Assembly: GCA_028282665.1 (NCBI GenBank)
Contig: JANQHN010000219.1
Location: 1 to 47,682, forward strand
Reading direction: 5' to 3'
Origin: Phycisphaerae bacterium
GTDB lineage: Bacteria > Planctomycetota > Phycisphaerae > UBA1845
DNA length: 47,682 nucleotides
The notes under the pieces: model-generated
The model's input: the letters and a program-made list of their open reading frames with translations, nothing else
Database searches by the model: none
Told to the model about the DNA's origin: nothing
Program-made: the position numbers and the translations under genes
In this document: positions 35,129-43,720 of the stretch, piece by piece
Layout: each line of letters starts with the position of its first letter
Position numbering within the stretch: position 1 is the first letter of the stretch

Positions 35129-35443
35129 ATGATGTCCTAAAGAAAGCTGAAAGCGAAGCTCGTGATCGGATTGCCGTAGCGTTTCCAGCAGTCAAAGATA
35201 ACAATTTATGATCGACGATTCTTATCGTCGTTCGTCGAATTTTACCGGCAATGTTCCCAACAAGGAGACTTGGAGTGTGTCGTCAATAAAGAGCGCGAAG
35301 TGCTACGGGGAAGATATACGCCGGCTGAACAGCTTGCTGTTGATTATTTATCAATGCCGCTAAAGAGCAACAGGCTACATCGTATCATCCCATTACTTCG
35401 GGTGTGAGTAGGGGCTCATTAAATTCATGCGAGAAAAGAGTTT
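35129..35443. other. Intergenic stretch between sigma and HU genes
   Basis: No gene is seen in this stretch of 315 bp. It should hold the sigma operon promoter and the end of the HU transcript. No strong hairpin was recognised. Confidence 0.4.
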
Positions 35444-35848
35444 CTATCGACGGCTGCCGTCGCCGGACTCGCCCGCCTGCTTTAGCGCGTGACCATCCTT
35501 GCCAATTGCGCTGGTCGCGGCGGAATCGAGTGGCAAACCCGTAGCTTCGTCGATCGTTGCCGGCACTTCAGCCAGTTTCTCTTTCATGACACGGCCGACT
35601 TTGAACTTTACGGTTCGCTTGGGAGGGACATGAACTTTGGCCATGGTCTTCGGATTTTGTGCTTGCCTAGCAGCGCGGATACGGCTCTCGAAGACACCGA
35701 AGTCTCTAAATTCCAGACGGTTATCGTTGCTCAACTCGCTGATGATCTCGTCGAGAAACTGCTGAACTACCTTCTTCACCATCACACGTTTGAATCCGTG
35801 CGCATCGGCGATTCGATCAATCAATTCCTTCTTGGTAATCGTGGCCAT
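35444..35848 (-). CDS. HU/IHF-type DNA-binding protein with C-terminal extension
   Basis: A 134-residue histone-like protein. The core (about residues 1-97) begins MATITKKELIDRIADAHGFK and holds the DNA-intercalating beta-arm region (RDFGVFESRIRAARQAQNPK, followed by VPPKRTVKFKVGRVMKEKL). HU proteins are usually about 90-100 residues, so the last 35 or so, polar and Gly/Asp-rich, are an extension. The Asn-Pro of the arm tip is present. The ATG at 35848 was chosen on homology and because AGGTGGGG lies upstream; an open extension to 35992 is not conserved. It bends or compacts DNA in the nucleoid. Confidence 0.92.
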   Translation of the reverse strand: MATITKKELIDRIADAHGFKRVMVKKVVQQFLDEIISELSNDNRLEFRDFGVFESRIRAARQAQNPKTMAKVHVPPKRTVKFKVGRVMKEKLAEVPATIDEATGLPLDSAATSAIGKDGHALKQAGESGDGSRR

Positions 35849-36099
35849 AAAGCGACCCCACCTGCTGCGGTAACCGAGACGACAAGGCAGTGCGTCCAAA
35901 AAACTTGTCGCGAATCCTTCGCCGGGGAAATGAGTCCGGCCCTGCGATGCGCGAGGTCTGACCCTATTTCTACATTGGGCCATCGAACACAAGTCATATT
36001 ACTGCAAAGACTTTACGTTCGCAAGGTGGTCAGGGTCGTGGGATAATTGACAGGTGAGTCGTGAGAAAATCGACAGTGATTTGGTGTGCAAAGCCCTAG

Positions 36100-36435
36100 T
36101 CAGCGTCGCCAGCCACGCTGCGACCGGCCGTGACGGACTTCGACGAAACTGCGGTATGTATAGTCGTAACCGTGTCGGCTTCGGCCGTGATGATCTCGGT
36201 ATCGCAAGGTGTACTCGACATGGACGCCGTCTATAGGACCAATGCTCGTTGAAGGCCAATCCGACCTCGTAAGACTCGTTTCGTCCAGAATTATGCAGTG
36301 TGGATTGAAAATTGCGTTGGTGGGTTGATGATCGGATTGGCCGAGGTGAGGGCGGCGTGCCGCGCAGCCGCAAAAGGTGCTCGTTCCGATCACCAGCATT
36401 GCCGTCAGAGTGATGGTTCCTGAACGACGCGACAC
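36100..36435 (-). CDS. Small hypothetical lipoprotein
   Basis: A 111-residue product with a short N-terminal hydrophobic segment (LTAMLVIGTSTF) and a lipobox-like FCGC. The remainder is His/Arg/Tyr-rich with no known domain (for example HVEYTLRYRDHHGRSRHGYD). The GTG start at 36435 has GGAGGGAAAGG upstream, which supports a real gene. Confidence 0.5.
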   Translation of the reverse strand: MSRRSGTITLTAMLVIGTSTFCGCAARRPHLGQSDHQPTNAIFNPHCIILDETSLTRSDWPSTSIGPIDGVHVEYTLRYRDHHGRSRHGYDYTYRSFVEVRHGRSQRGWRR

Positions 36436-36779
36436 GCCTTTCCCTCCATATCAGTGCAGGTATCTTTCTTTTCCGGGATTCATAAGGGCAATGCGCAGGC
36501 CCACGCCGCAGCAGTCTCCACGTGGACTTTACTGTCCGAGAAGATCTGAACGGAGGAACTCATGTGCGGGACGGGGTATCAATCGTGACAATTGTTCTTC
36601 GGATGGGGGGCGTGAGGGAAAATCCAGCCCGATGTGCTAAAGCAACGAAGGATGATGATCGTGCTCAACGTGCGTCCGATCTGTGGCGAGATGCGAAGTT
36701 TGCAGGTGGGAGAGCGTGGACTTACCATCGATTAGTGTTGCAGTGATTCATCATATCCTCAATCTTATGGCGTGGGCTT
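36436..36779. other. Intergenic stretch before rmuC
   Basis: No gene is supported. A GGAGGAACTCATG start near 36560 opens only eight codons. No terminator or promoter was recognised with confidence. Confidence 0.35.
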
Positions 36780-37952
36780 ATGCAGCAGGCAGTGCTGGTA
36801 ATTATCGGGTTTGTTTTGGGGGCAGGGGTGGCGTTTGCGGTCATGTTAGTGCGCCGAAAGCAGGAGCAGGCAGCAGCAAGCGAATTGCTCGAAACCACGC
36901 TGGCGGCAAGAGCCAACGAGCTCGAGAAGGTTGTCGAACAACTCAAGCTTCAATTCTCCTCGCTGTCTCGTGAGGCGCTCTCCGCCAACAGCGACGACTT
37001 CCTCAAACTCGCCCGTACACATTTTGAGAAACAGACCGCCACGGGCACCGAAATCCTCGAAGGCAAAAAGAAGCTTATCGATGCGCGGCTTGAAGAGACG
37101 AACAAGAAACTGCTCGAACTCAACACCGTGATCCAGGCGATCGAGAAGGAGCGGAGGGAGTCGCTGGGGCAGCTCAAGGGAAACCTGGATCGTCAGGTGC
37201 AGGCAACAAACCGGTTGCATGAGACGACGGCCGATTTGCAGGAAGCGCTCGCAAACCCCAAACGTCGCGGGCAGTGGGGCGAACGGATGGCGGAAGACGT
37301 TTTGAGGCTGGCGGGCTTCGTTGAAAACGTGAACTACACCAGGCAGGAAACCGCCGCTACGGGGTCGCGGCCGGATTTCACCTTTTTTTTGCCCAACGAC
37401 CGGCGCGTCAACATGGACGTCAAGTTTCCGTTGGCTAGTTATCTAAAAGTGCTCGACGCAGACACCGGCGAAGCCGTCCTCAATCATACAAAGAGATTTC
37501 TGCGTGATGTTAGAATGAGGATTAAAGAAGTCACAACACGAGAATACATTGACCCCGCATCGGGCACGGTAGACTATGTGATTGTGTTTATTCCCAACGA
37601 ACAAATTTATGGATTCATACATGAAAACGATCCGGCCATCCTGGATGACGCGTTGATTAGTAAGGTTGTTTTATGTTCGCCGCTGACGCTATACGCCATG
37701 CTCGCAGTCATTCGCCAATCCGCTGAACACTATAGGCTGCAACAGGAATCGGCGAAGATTCTCGACCTGCTCGCATCGTTCAAAAAGCAATGGGAAATGT
37801 TCGTCAAAAAGATGGACCAGATGGGCGACCGTTTGGAAAACGCGACCAAAGCCTACGGCGAACTCAGCGGTACGAGAGTGCGTATGCTGGAACGTCAACT
37901 CGACAAAATCGATGACCTCCGCGAAGAGGCGAAAGATCTTGCGGAAAAATAG
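36780..37952 (+). CDS. rmuC: RmuC-family DNA recombination protein
   Basis: A 390-residue protein. An N-terminal transmembrane segment (VLVIIGFVLGAGVAFAVMLV) is followed by a long coiled coil (about 25-155) and the RmuC nuclease-like core: NPKRRGQWGERMAEDVLRLA, then GSRPDFTFFLPNDRRVNMDVKFP, where the D-x-K of a PD-(D/E)XK fold is visible, and VIVFIPNEQIYGF. RmuC limits DNA inversions at short inverted repeats in E. coli. The length and domain order fit the family. The ribosome-binding site is weak. It stands alone, with about 830 bp to the next upstream feature's start region. Confidence 0.93.
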   Translation: MQQAVLVIIGFVLGAGVAFAVMLVRRKQEQAAASELLETTLAARANELEKVVEQLKLQFSSLSREALSANSDDFLKLARTHFEKQTATGTEILEGKKKLIDARLEETNKKLLELNTVIQAIEKERRESLGQLKGNLDRQVQATNRLHETTADLQEALANPKRRGQWGERMAEDVLRLAGFVENVNYTRQETAATGSRPDFTFFLPNDRRVNMDVKFPLASYLKVLDADTGEAVLNHTKRFLRDVRMRIKEVTTREYIDPASGTVDYVIVFIPNEQIYGFIHENDPAILDDALISKVVLCSPLTLYAMLAVIRQSAEHYRLQQESAKILDLLASFKKQWEMFVKKMDQMGDRLENATKAYGELSGTRVRMLERQLDKIDDLREEAKDLAEK

Positions 37953-38278
37953 AGGGTTTTCCCGCCACCACAACTCTTTAATGGATACTGCGCAAGCTCT
38001 GCTGTGAGACTTTCGCTGCGAAACAAAAATTCTTACCGTTTGATTTCCTTTTCGGCCGCGCCAAACAAAAGACGGTTGCAACAACGCGTTGCCCGTCTAC
38101 TGCTGTGGTGAAGACATTGCGTGTTTGGCGCGGATTTTATGGGACGGGCATGGTGTTGCTCGTGGGTTTGTGAAGGGCGAAGAGTATAACCCGTCGTGCG
38201 CACTTCAATGGATGATCGCTCTTTGAAGAGGCCTCAGACTTGAGGACGGCAGTTCCCGCGATCGGTTCGGGTCCTTAA
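37953..38278. other. Intergenic stretch after rmuC
   Basis: No gene or clear terminator is seen. Repeat copy 2 begins at the right edge. Confidence 0.35.
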
Positions 38279-38370
38279 GCAGTTTCAATCCAAACGTAGC
38301 GTTCAAAGTCGACTTTTCGGCAGCACGAAACACGGTGTCGGACGCTACGCCTGGCTAGAGCTTGCTCTAG
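38279..38370 (+). repeat. 92-bp intergenic repeat, copy 2
   Basis: This copy has the same 92-bp core as the copies at 31765 and 41874, beginning GCAGTTTCAATCCAAACGTA and ending CTAGAGCTTGCTCTAG. About nine positions differ from copy 1, including changes in the inner stem (TTCGGCAG against TCCGACAG). It lies in the gap between rmuC and a small exported-protein gene. Confidence 0.9.
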
Positions 38371-38548
38371 TATCATTCGGTGAGACTTCATTTGTGTGAT
38401 TTCGTATGACGGATTGTGGTAAACTCGAAGCCGCAGAAGGAATAACACAGTTCCGTGTGAGAATATTGCTTGGTTACGAGGGGAATTGGTGTAGAGCTAA
38501 ACGGCCTTGCGGTCTTCGTTTGAAGCGTTTGATGTGCGGAGAAGCATT

Positions 38549-38743
38549 ATGGGCAGCAAGGTAAGAGTAACTTGTTTTGTAGCGAAAGTCGTGATGGCGT
38601 TCATCATCATTTCTCCCGCTTCGGCTGAAGATCCGTGGTTCAGGATGATCGAACCGCCGATCGACAAGTCGATGTTCCTGGCCGATCTCCACCCTCTTCG
38701 CTTGCTTTTTACCGGAGAACAGAGCTTTTGGATTTGTTTATGA
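38549..38743 (+). CDS. Small exported protein, 64 residues
   Basis: A short gene with GCGGAGAAG before its ATG. A signal peptide (VAKVVMAFIIISPASA) is followed by a mature part of about 43 residues, EDPWFRMIEPPIDKSMFLAD and onward, with several aromatics and no cysteine except the one before the last residue. The stop overlaps the end of the convergent hybrid kinase by 6 nt. The product may be complete or the remains of a longer gene whose 3' part was lost. No homology is recognised. Confidence 0.45.
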   Translation: MGSKVRVTCFVAKVVMAFIIISPASAEDPWFRMIEPPIDKSMFLADLHPLRLLFTGEQSFWICL

Positions 38744-41700
38744 CCCCCTCCTCTTCCGACTGCCCTCCGGCGCGACCTTGTCCAGGACGTTTCGCACGCG
38801 CTTGAGGAGGGTGCGTCGGCTGAAAGGTTTGGGTAGGAATTCCACACCTTCGTCCAGTACGCCGTGATGTACGATAACGTTTGCGGTGTAGCCAGAAACG
38901 AAGAGTGTCTTGAGATACCCCTGTTTGCCGCAGAGTTCTTCCGCGAGTTTCTTGCCGTTGGTGTCGGGCATGATGATATCAGAAATCAGCAGGTCGAAAC
39001 GCTCGGAAAACTCATCGAAGATCTTGTGGGCTTCCTGACCGTTGGCGGCGGTGTGTACGCTGTAGCCCGCCTGCAAAAGCATCTGCTCTACAAGTTGACG
39101 AACCATGGCGTCATCCTCGCACAGCAGGATGTTCTCATTTCCGCCCTGAATGGCTTCTTCAGCCTGTCGACGCTGCGCCACGACCGAAGGCGTTTCGACT
39201 GCGGGCAAGTAGATCTTAAAAGTGGTTCCCCGATCGGGCTCACTGTAAACCATAATGTGTCCGCCGGCTTGTTTGATAATGCCATAAACCGTAGACAGCC
39301 CCAATCCCGTTCCCCGCCCCATCGGTTTCGTCGTGAAAAACGGTTCGAATATTCGTTCGAGCGTATCCTGATCCATGCCGTGCCCCGTATCGCTGATCGC
39401 GAGCATGACGTGATGGCCTGGTGTGGACACGGCGTTGTCTTCGGCATACCGATTGTCGATCCAGACGTCCGAGGTCTCCACGACAAGGGTACCGCCGTCG
39501 GGCATCGCGTCGCGGGCGTTAAGGACTACATTCATGATGACCTGCTCAATCTGCCCGGCGTCCGCCTCGATAGACGGGATGTCATCGGAAAGTTTGAGCG
39601 CAAGTCTTACGTTTTCCGGCAGAAGTCGTCCGAGCATTTTCGCGAAGTCGCGGGCGACTTGGCTTAAGTTGAGAATCTCCGGTTGGCCTATATCTTTGCG
39701 GCTGAACATGAGGAGTTGACGAGTAAGGGTCGCTGCGCGTTTTACCGCTTCCTCGATATCGGCGAGTCGTTCTTCAATGACCTCGCGGTTCAGTTCTTCG
39801 CGCTTAAGCGCAGACGCAACCAGCTCCACGCCGCCCAGCACCGCGGTTAGATGGTTATTGAAATCGTGCGCGACACCGCCAGCAAGCTGGCCTACCGCGT
39901 CCATCTTCTGTGATTGCCGGAGTTGTCCTTCAAGTTTTCTTTTTTCCGCATCTACCTGTTTCCGGGCGGTGATATCCAAGGCGGTAAACGTAACGCCGAG
40001 CGTCAAGTCGGAAATATCGATGGGGCAGGAACTGAGCAGAACGTCAATAATCGTGCCATCCTTTTGTCGCCAGTGCGTTTCGATCGTGCCGACGCCGGTT
40101 CGTTGGATGTCCTCGTACTTCACTCGGCCGACTCGTTGATACTCGCTGTCGTCGGGGTAAATCATTCGCGCGCTTTGTCCCAGCAGTTCGTTCTGTTTGT
40201 AGCCGGTCATCTCACAAACGCGGTCATTTACATGCTTGAACACGCGATCCACGACCATACCTATTCCGACCGGTGATGCCCGAAAAATGCTGCGCAAGGT
40301 CGCTTCTCGTTCCCTGATGGTCTCTTGAGCCCGTCGCCAATCCGTGATGTCGGTGACGACGCCGAACGAGCCGCCGTAACCACTTTGCGAGTCGAAGAGC
40401 TTTTGAGGGGCGACCAGCGCAATTACCTCGGAGTTGTCCGGGCGAATGATCGTGATTTCGTAAGGTTCGGTGAATTGATCGGTGCCCTTGGTTATCCGCT
40501 GCTGATAGGCTTGTGCACTTTCCGGTGTGAGAAATTCGATGACGTCTACGCCTATGATCTCTTCTCGCGGCCGGCCAAACATCTCACAGATTCGATCGTT
40601 GATGTAAGTGAAAACGCCGTCGACGCTCTGGATAGCCAGTCCGTCGCGCATTGTTTCGACAAGTGAGCGGTAACGTTCTTCACTTTCTCGTAACGCCTGC
40701 TCAGCTTGTTTACGCTCTGTGATATCGAGGATCGCACCGGCGACACGAGACGGAGCGCCGCCGTCGTTTCGTTCGACCACGCGCCCGCGAGACAGAACCC
40801 ATTTGTGGGAACCGTCGGAAAGTGTCATTCGGTACTCAGCTTCGAAGTGGGTAGATTCGCCGCGAAGGTGTTTGTTGAGCAGTTCGAGGACAAGATCAAT
40901 ATCGCCTTTGTGAATTTGAGCTCGCCATTCCTCGACGGGCATACGTAGTTTTTCGGTCGGCCATTGGAGGACGGACGCCAGTCGTTCGCTGTAACTAATC
41001 TCTCCGGATGCTATGTCCCAGTCCCACACGCCGTCGCGCGCCCCTTCCAGCGCGAGCCGCAATTGTTCTTCGCTGGCATACAACGCCGCCTGGGCGGTGC
41101 GTCTTTCGTGTTCCACCAGGTAACTCTGCCAGATGACAAACAAAGAAAGCACGGTCACGAGCGCAAGAATGAGGATCGTGGAAGTAACCAGCCGGTTTTT
41201 CAACAAACGTGATTCGCGAGCCAATTCATCCAGGTATGTGCCCGTTCCGATGATCCAGCCCCACGGCTTGAAGAGCCTGACGTGGGATAGTTTGTCGACG
41301 ACGTGGTCGGGATTGTCGCGGAGTTGCCACAGGTAATCGATAAACCCATGAGTTTCCTTTGATTCCGCAATCTGGACACTTTCTACGAAGAGCCTTTCGC
41401 CATCGGGATCTTCATAGTCGCTAAGATTGGTACCTTCCAGATCAGGCCTGTACGGATGGAGGATCATTCGTGGAGTAAGGTCGTTGATCCAGAAATAGTC
41501 CTTCATGTGGTGGCCGTATCGCATCCGCCTGATGCGCTCGGTCGCTAGATGTTGAGCCTCTTCAAGCGATAATTCGCCGCTTTGAACGCGCTCATTGTGG
41601 TCGTTGAGTACGCTCCAGGCCGTTTGGGTCAGGTGCTGGAGGCAGTTCTTTTCCCGTACGAGAAGTCCTTCTTCGAACATGGGAATAATGAGCGCGAAGA

Positions 41701-41824
41701 CCGCGAAAGTGAACAGCAACACTGACATAAATGTCGGAATCGCCACGCGAACGGCGAGCGTGATCCATAGCTTTTTCTTGTGGACAGTCTTAAGCATATG
41801 GCTTGGCTCCAGATTCGCGGACAT
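38738..41824 (-). CDS. Hybrid sensor histidine kinase: sCache, three PAS, receiver
   Basis: A 1028-residue membrane kinase. A transmembrane segment (about 26-50) is followed by an extracytoplasmic single-Cache domain (MRYGHHMKDYFWINDLTPRM to PWGWIIGTGTYLDE), a second transmembrane segment (about 213-233) and three PAS domains with PAC ends (LDITERKQAE, VTDITDWRRA, LDITARKQVD). Then come a HisKA domain with phospho-His in GGVAHDFNN, a HATPase domain (NVVLNARDAMPDGG, GRGTGLGLSTVYGI) and a C-terminal receiver (LLCEDDA, phospho-Asp in LLISDIIMPD, Lys in FLPKPFS). Cache domains often bind small carboxylates or amines. No output regulator lies nearby. A second ATG at residue 10 is possible. Confidence 0.94.
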   Translation of the reverse strand: MSANLEPSHMLKTVHKKKLWITLAVRVAIPTFMSVLLFTFAVFALIIPMFEEGLLVREKNCLQHLTQTAWSVLNDHNERVQSGELSLEEAQHLATERIRRMRYGHHMKDYFWINDLTPRMILHPYRPDLEGTNLSDYEDPDGERLFVESVQIAESKETHGFIDYLWQLRDNPDHVVDKLSHVRLFKPWGWIIGTGTYLDELARESRLLKNRLVTSTILILALVTVLSLFVIWQSYLVEHERRTAQAALYASEEQLRLALEGARDGVWDWDIASGEISYSERLASVLQWPTEKLRMPVEEWRAQIHKGDIDLVLELLNKHLRGESTHFEAEYRMTLSDGSHKWVLSRGRVVERNDGGAPSRVAGAILDITERKQAEQALRESEERYRSLVETMRDGLAIQSVDGVFTYINDRICEMFGRPREEIIGVDVIEFLTPESAQAYQQRITKGTDQFTEPYEITIIRPDNSEVIALVAPQKLFDSQSGYGGSFGVVTDITDWRRAQETIREREATLRSIFRASPVGIGMVVDRVFKHVNDRVCEMTGYKQNELLGQSARMIYPDDSEYQRVGRVKYEDIQRTGVGTIETHWRQKDGTIIDVLLSSCPIDISDLTLGVTFTALDITARKQVDAEKRKLEGQLRQSQKMDAVGQLAGGVAHDFNNHLTAVLGGVELVASALKREELNREVIEERLADIEEAVKRAATLTRQLLMFSRKDIGQPEILNLSQVARDFAKMLGRLLPENVRLALKLSDDIPSIEADAGQIEQVIMNVVLNARDAMPDGGTLVVETSDVWIDNRYAEDNAVSTPGHHVMLAISDTGHGMDQDTLERIFEPFFTTKPMGRGTGLGLSTVYGIIKQAGGHIMVYSEPDRGTTFKIYLPAVETPSVVAQRRQAEEAIQGGNENILLCEDDAMVRQLVEQMLLQAGYSVHTAANGQEAHKIFDEFSERFDLLISDIIMPDTNGKKLAEELCGKQGYLKTLFVSGYTANVIVHHGVLDEGVEFLPKPFSRRTLLKRVRNVLDKVAPEGSRKRRGS

Positions 41825-41873
41825 GTGTAGGCCTGTGGTATATCGAATGGAGCATCGGTTCAGTGTAACTATA

Positions 41874-41965
41874 GCAGTTTCAATTCAAACGTAGCGTTCA
41901 ATGTCGACTTTCCGACAGTACAAAACACGGTGTCAGACGCTACACCTGGCTAGAGCTTGCTCTAG
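41874..41965 (+). repeat. 92-bp intergenic repeat, copy 3
   Basis: This copy has the same core and length as copies 1 and 2; about five of 92 positions differ from copy 1. It is preceded by CTATA and lies about 50 bp upstream of the divergently read hybrid kinase, so it could affect that gene's promoter. Confidence 0.9.
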
Positions 41966-42532
41966 GGCGGTGAAAACGAGACACTTGCCGCGCAAACCGT
42001 ATTACACCGCATTAATCCCGTCTAGGGCTCCATCCTATGAACGGAACTTAACTGCGCGAGCTTGCCTCAACTCGTTAATGGACCTTGTTCGTTGCTCGGC
42101 TGGCATCGAAGCGATCTTTCTCATCATAAATAGGCGGTAAATCGCTTTGGTTACGATAATTGGTGCCCGGTGAAAGCGGCGTGGAGGCGGTGCAACCCTG
42201 TCGGATGTGAACTAAGACCCAACATACCGACCACACCGCTTAATGGTAACGCAAAATCACCACCTCCGGAAATTGAATTCCGTTATAGGTTCATGTTTAT
42301 GTCACACGAAACGCCGAGAACGGTTGTTCGCACTGCACGCTTGGTTTCTCTGGGGTCTACTTGCGTCTTTAGTCTAATGGGATGAAGATGGTTCAGCTTC
42401 GCATTTTTCGAAGTACAGGCAAGGTAACTGTTGCCGGAAATCAACATTAAGAGACGGCCGCAGAAAAAAGCGGCATGCCGCGGTCGCAACGCGTGACCGT
42501 GGCCTTCCAAGTGCCACTGAAGGCTCCATCAA
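41966..42532. other. Intergenic stretch before purN
   Basis: No gene is supported across about 570 bp. A GCCGC...GCGGC stem around an A-rich loop lies near 42457-42476. Short frames on both strands lack ribosome-binding sites and domains. Confidence 0.4.
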
Positions 42533-43147
42533 ATGCCATACGATCCACTTCGTATTGCGGTTCTTATCTCCGGTGGGGGAAGGACCGCCCTCAATCTGCA
42601 GAAGTACATTGATGAAGGTAAGCTGAACGCACGGATCGAGAAGGTCGTTTCCTCGCGAACGGATGCGGCAGGGGTACAGCGGGCGCGAGAGGTTGGATTG
42701 ACGGTCGAGGTGGTCGAGCGTAAGGCCCTACCGGATAATGCCTTCCAGTATGACATTACAAGTGCAGTCGGCGATGTCGATCTTGTATGCATGGCCGGCT
42801 TCCTTTCGCTTTGGTGTATTCCGGATTCGTATCGAAATCGAGTGATGAACATTCATCCCGCGTTATTGCCTGATTTTGGAGGAAAGGGGATGTACGGCGA
42901 CCGCGTGCATGCGGCAGTGCTTGAATCGAGACGGAGTATATCAGGCTGTACAGTCCATTTCTGTGACAATCGTTACGACCACGGACCGACAATTCTACAA
43001 AGGCAAGTGCCTGTTCTGCCTGCGGATACAGTGGAATCCCTTGCGAAACGGGTTTTTGAGCAGGAGTGTATCGCTTACCCGCAAGCAGTGATGCTATTTA
43101 GTCAAGGGCGATTGCGCGTGGAAGCTGGTCAGGTGATGATCAGGTAA
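42533..43147 (+). CDS. purN: Phosphoribosylglycinamide formyltransferase PurN
   Basis: A 204-residue formyltransferase of standard length that transfers a formyl group from 10-formyl-THF to GAR in purine synthesis. The N-terminal phosphate loop LISGGGRTALN is present. The catalytic residues are Asn106 and His108 (VMNIHPALLPDF) and Asp149 (NRYDHGPTILQ), with CTVHF before the last. The usual GLHTH stretch is replaced by GGKGMYGDRVH, so this belongs to a variant PurN subgroup or a related formyltransferase. A GAAGG lies about 10 nt before the ATG. No other purine gene is nearby. Confidence 0.88.
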   Translation: MPYDPLRIAVLISGGGRTALNLQKYIDEGKLNARIEKVVSSRTDAAGVQRAREVGLTVEVVERKALPDNAFQYDITSAVGDVDLVCMAGFLSLWCIPDSYRNRVMNIHPALLPDFGGKGMYGDRVHAAVLESRRSISGCTVHFCDNRYDHGPTILQRQVPVLPADTVESLAKRVFEQECIAYPQAVMLFSQGRLRVEAGQVMIR

Positions 43148-43201
43148 GAGCGTGCGCTCGATCAAACTTGCCTTGAGATGAGTGTTCAACGGTTCATGCT
43201 G

Positions 43202-43245
43202 AAAAAAACCGCCAACAAAGCTCATTGACGGCCAGGTTGGCGGTT
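43202..43245 (-). terminator. Terminator after the 34-residue peptide gene
   Basis: On the minus strand AACCGCCAAC (43236-43245) pairs perfectly with GTTGGCGGTT (43207-43216), followed by seven T. It ends the short transcript carrying the hydrophobic peptide at 43276-43380. Confidence 0.92.
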
Positions 43246-43275
43246 GTGTATTGGATCCACTGCGTAAATGAGTTG

Positions 43276-43380
43276 TTAAGCCGCAGCCGTTCCCGTGATA
43301 GCTTCCAGAACCAGTTGGATAATGACGGGAATCAGGCTTTGAAAAAGCAATCCGACAAGACTCGTAAGAAACGCTGCCAT
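43276..43380 (-). CDS. 34-residue hydrophobic peptide
   Basis: A mini-gene with a strong AGGGAGGG ribosome-binding site before its ATG and an intrinsic terminator 30 nt after the stop, which together argue for real translation. The product is dominated by SLVGLLFQSLIPVIIQLVLE, with one Glu and Gln residues on one face, and ends in GTAAA. It looks like a membrane-active or membrane-resident peptide. Type I toxins have this size and character; an antisense RNA was not identified. It lies between the 5S rRNA terminator and its own terminator, so it has a separate promoter within the 115 bp upstream. Confidence 0.55.
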   Translation of the reverse strand: MAAFLTSLVGLLFQSLIPVIIQLVLEAITGTAAA

Positions 43381-43495
43381 AGTTTACCCTCCCTGCAATC
43401 GGGTTGAGGTTATGTGGGAATGTCCACGGTACTGACCTCCGAGCAGGCCGCGCCAACCCACGTCGAAAGCTGACTTCTTGGTTTATACTTCGCGC

Positions 43496-43520
43496 AAGAA
43501 AATACCCGCCGAAGCGGGTA
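43496..43520 (-). terminator. Terminator after 5S rRNA
   Basis: On the minus strand TACCCGC and GCGGGTA form a perfect 7-bp stem capped by a TTCG tetraloop, followed by TTTTCTT. It lies 16 nt after the 5S rRNA end. Confidence 0.92.
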
Positions 43521-43535
43521 AATTCAAAGAAAAAA

Positions 43536-43643
43536 GTACGGCAGTCACCTACTCTCGCCCGAAGACTACCATCGGCCGTGCAGGCTTAACTTCCGTGTTC
43601 GGTATGGAAACGGGTGTGACCCTGCACGTATGGCCACCGCAAC
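43536..43643 (-). rRNA. rrf: 5S ribosomal RNA, stand-alone
   Basis: The minus strand carries the universal 5S core: CCATACCGAACACGGAAGTT, preceded by a loop with CACACCCGTTT and followed by GCCGATGGTAGTC and GCGAGAGTAGG. The ends TGCGGTG and TGCCGTA pair to form helix I. The estimated length is about 108 nt, shorter than the usual 115-120 but in the range known for planctomycete 5S rRNA. No 23S or 16S sequence lies beside it; the ybbR gene ends 78 bp upstream. A terminator follows. Ends are estimated from the helix. Confidence 0.93.
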
Positions 43644-43720
43644 GGCATAAGATACGCATCTTCTGCGATTCGTCAAGGACTCGATAAGTGTTTTTTTGCC
43701 CGTTTAATTTGAACGCGATC

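Noticed and set aside
38864-39667. 267-codon open frame on the plus strand
   Set aside because: It is antisense to the ATPase and receiver domains of the hybrid kinase; the open frame follows from codon bias of that gene.
28200-41965. Idea that the 92-bp units are a CRISPR array or tRNA-like genes
   Set aside because: Units are kilobases apart, not evenly spaced, with no cas genes, and they lack a tRNA TTCGANTC arm or anticodon arm.
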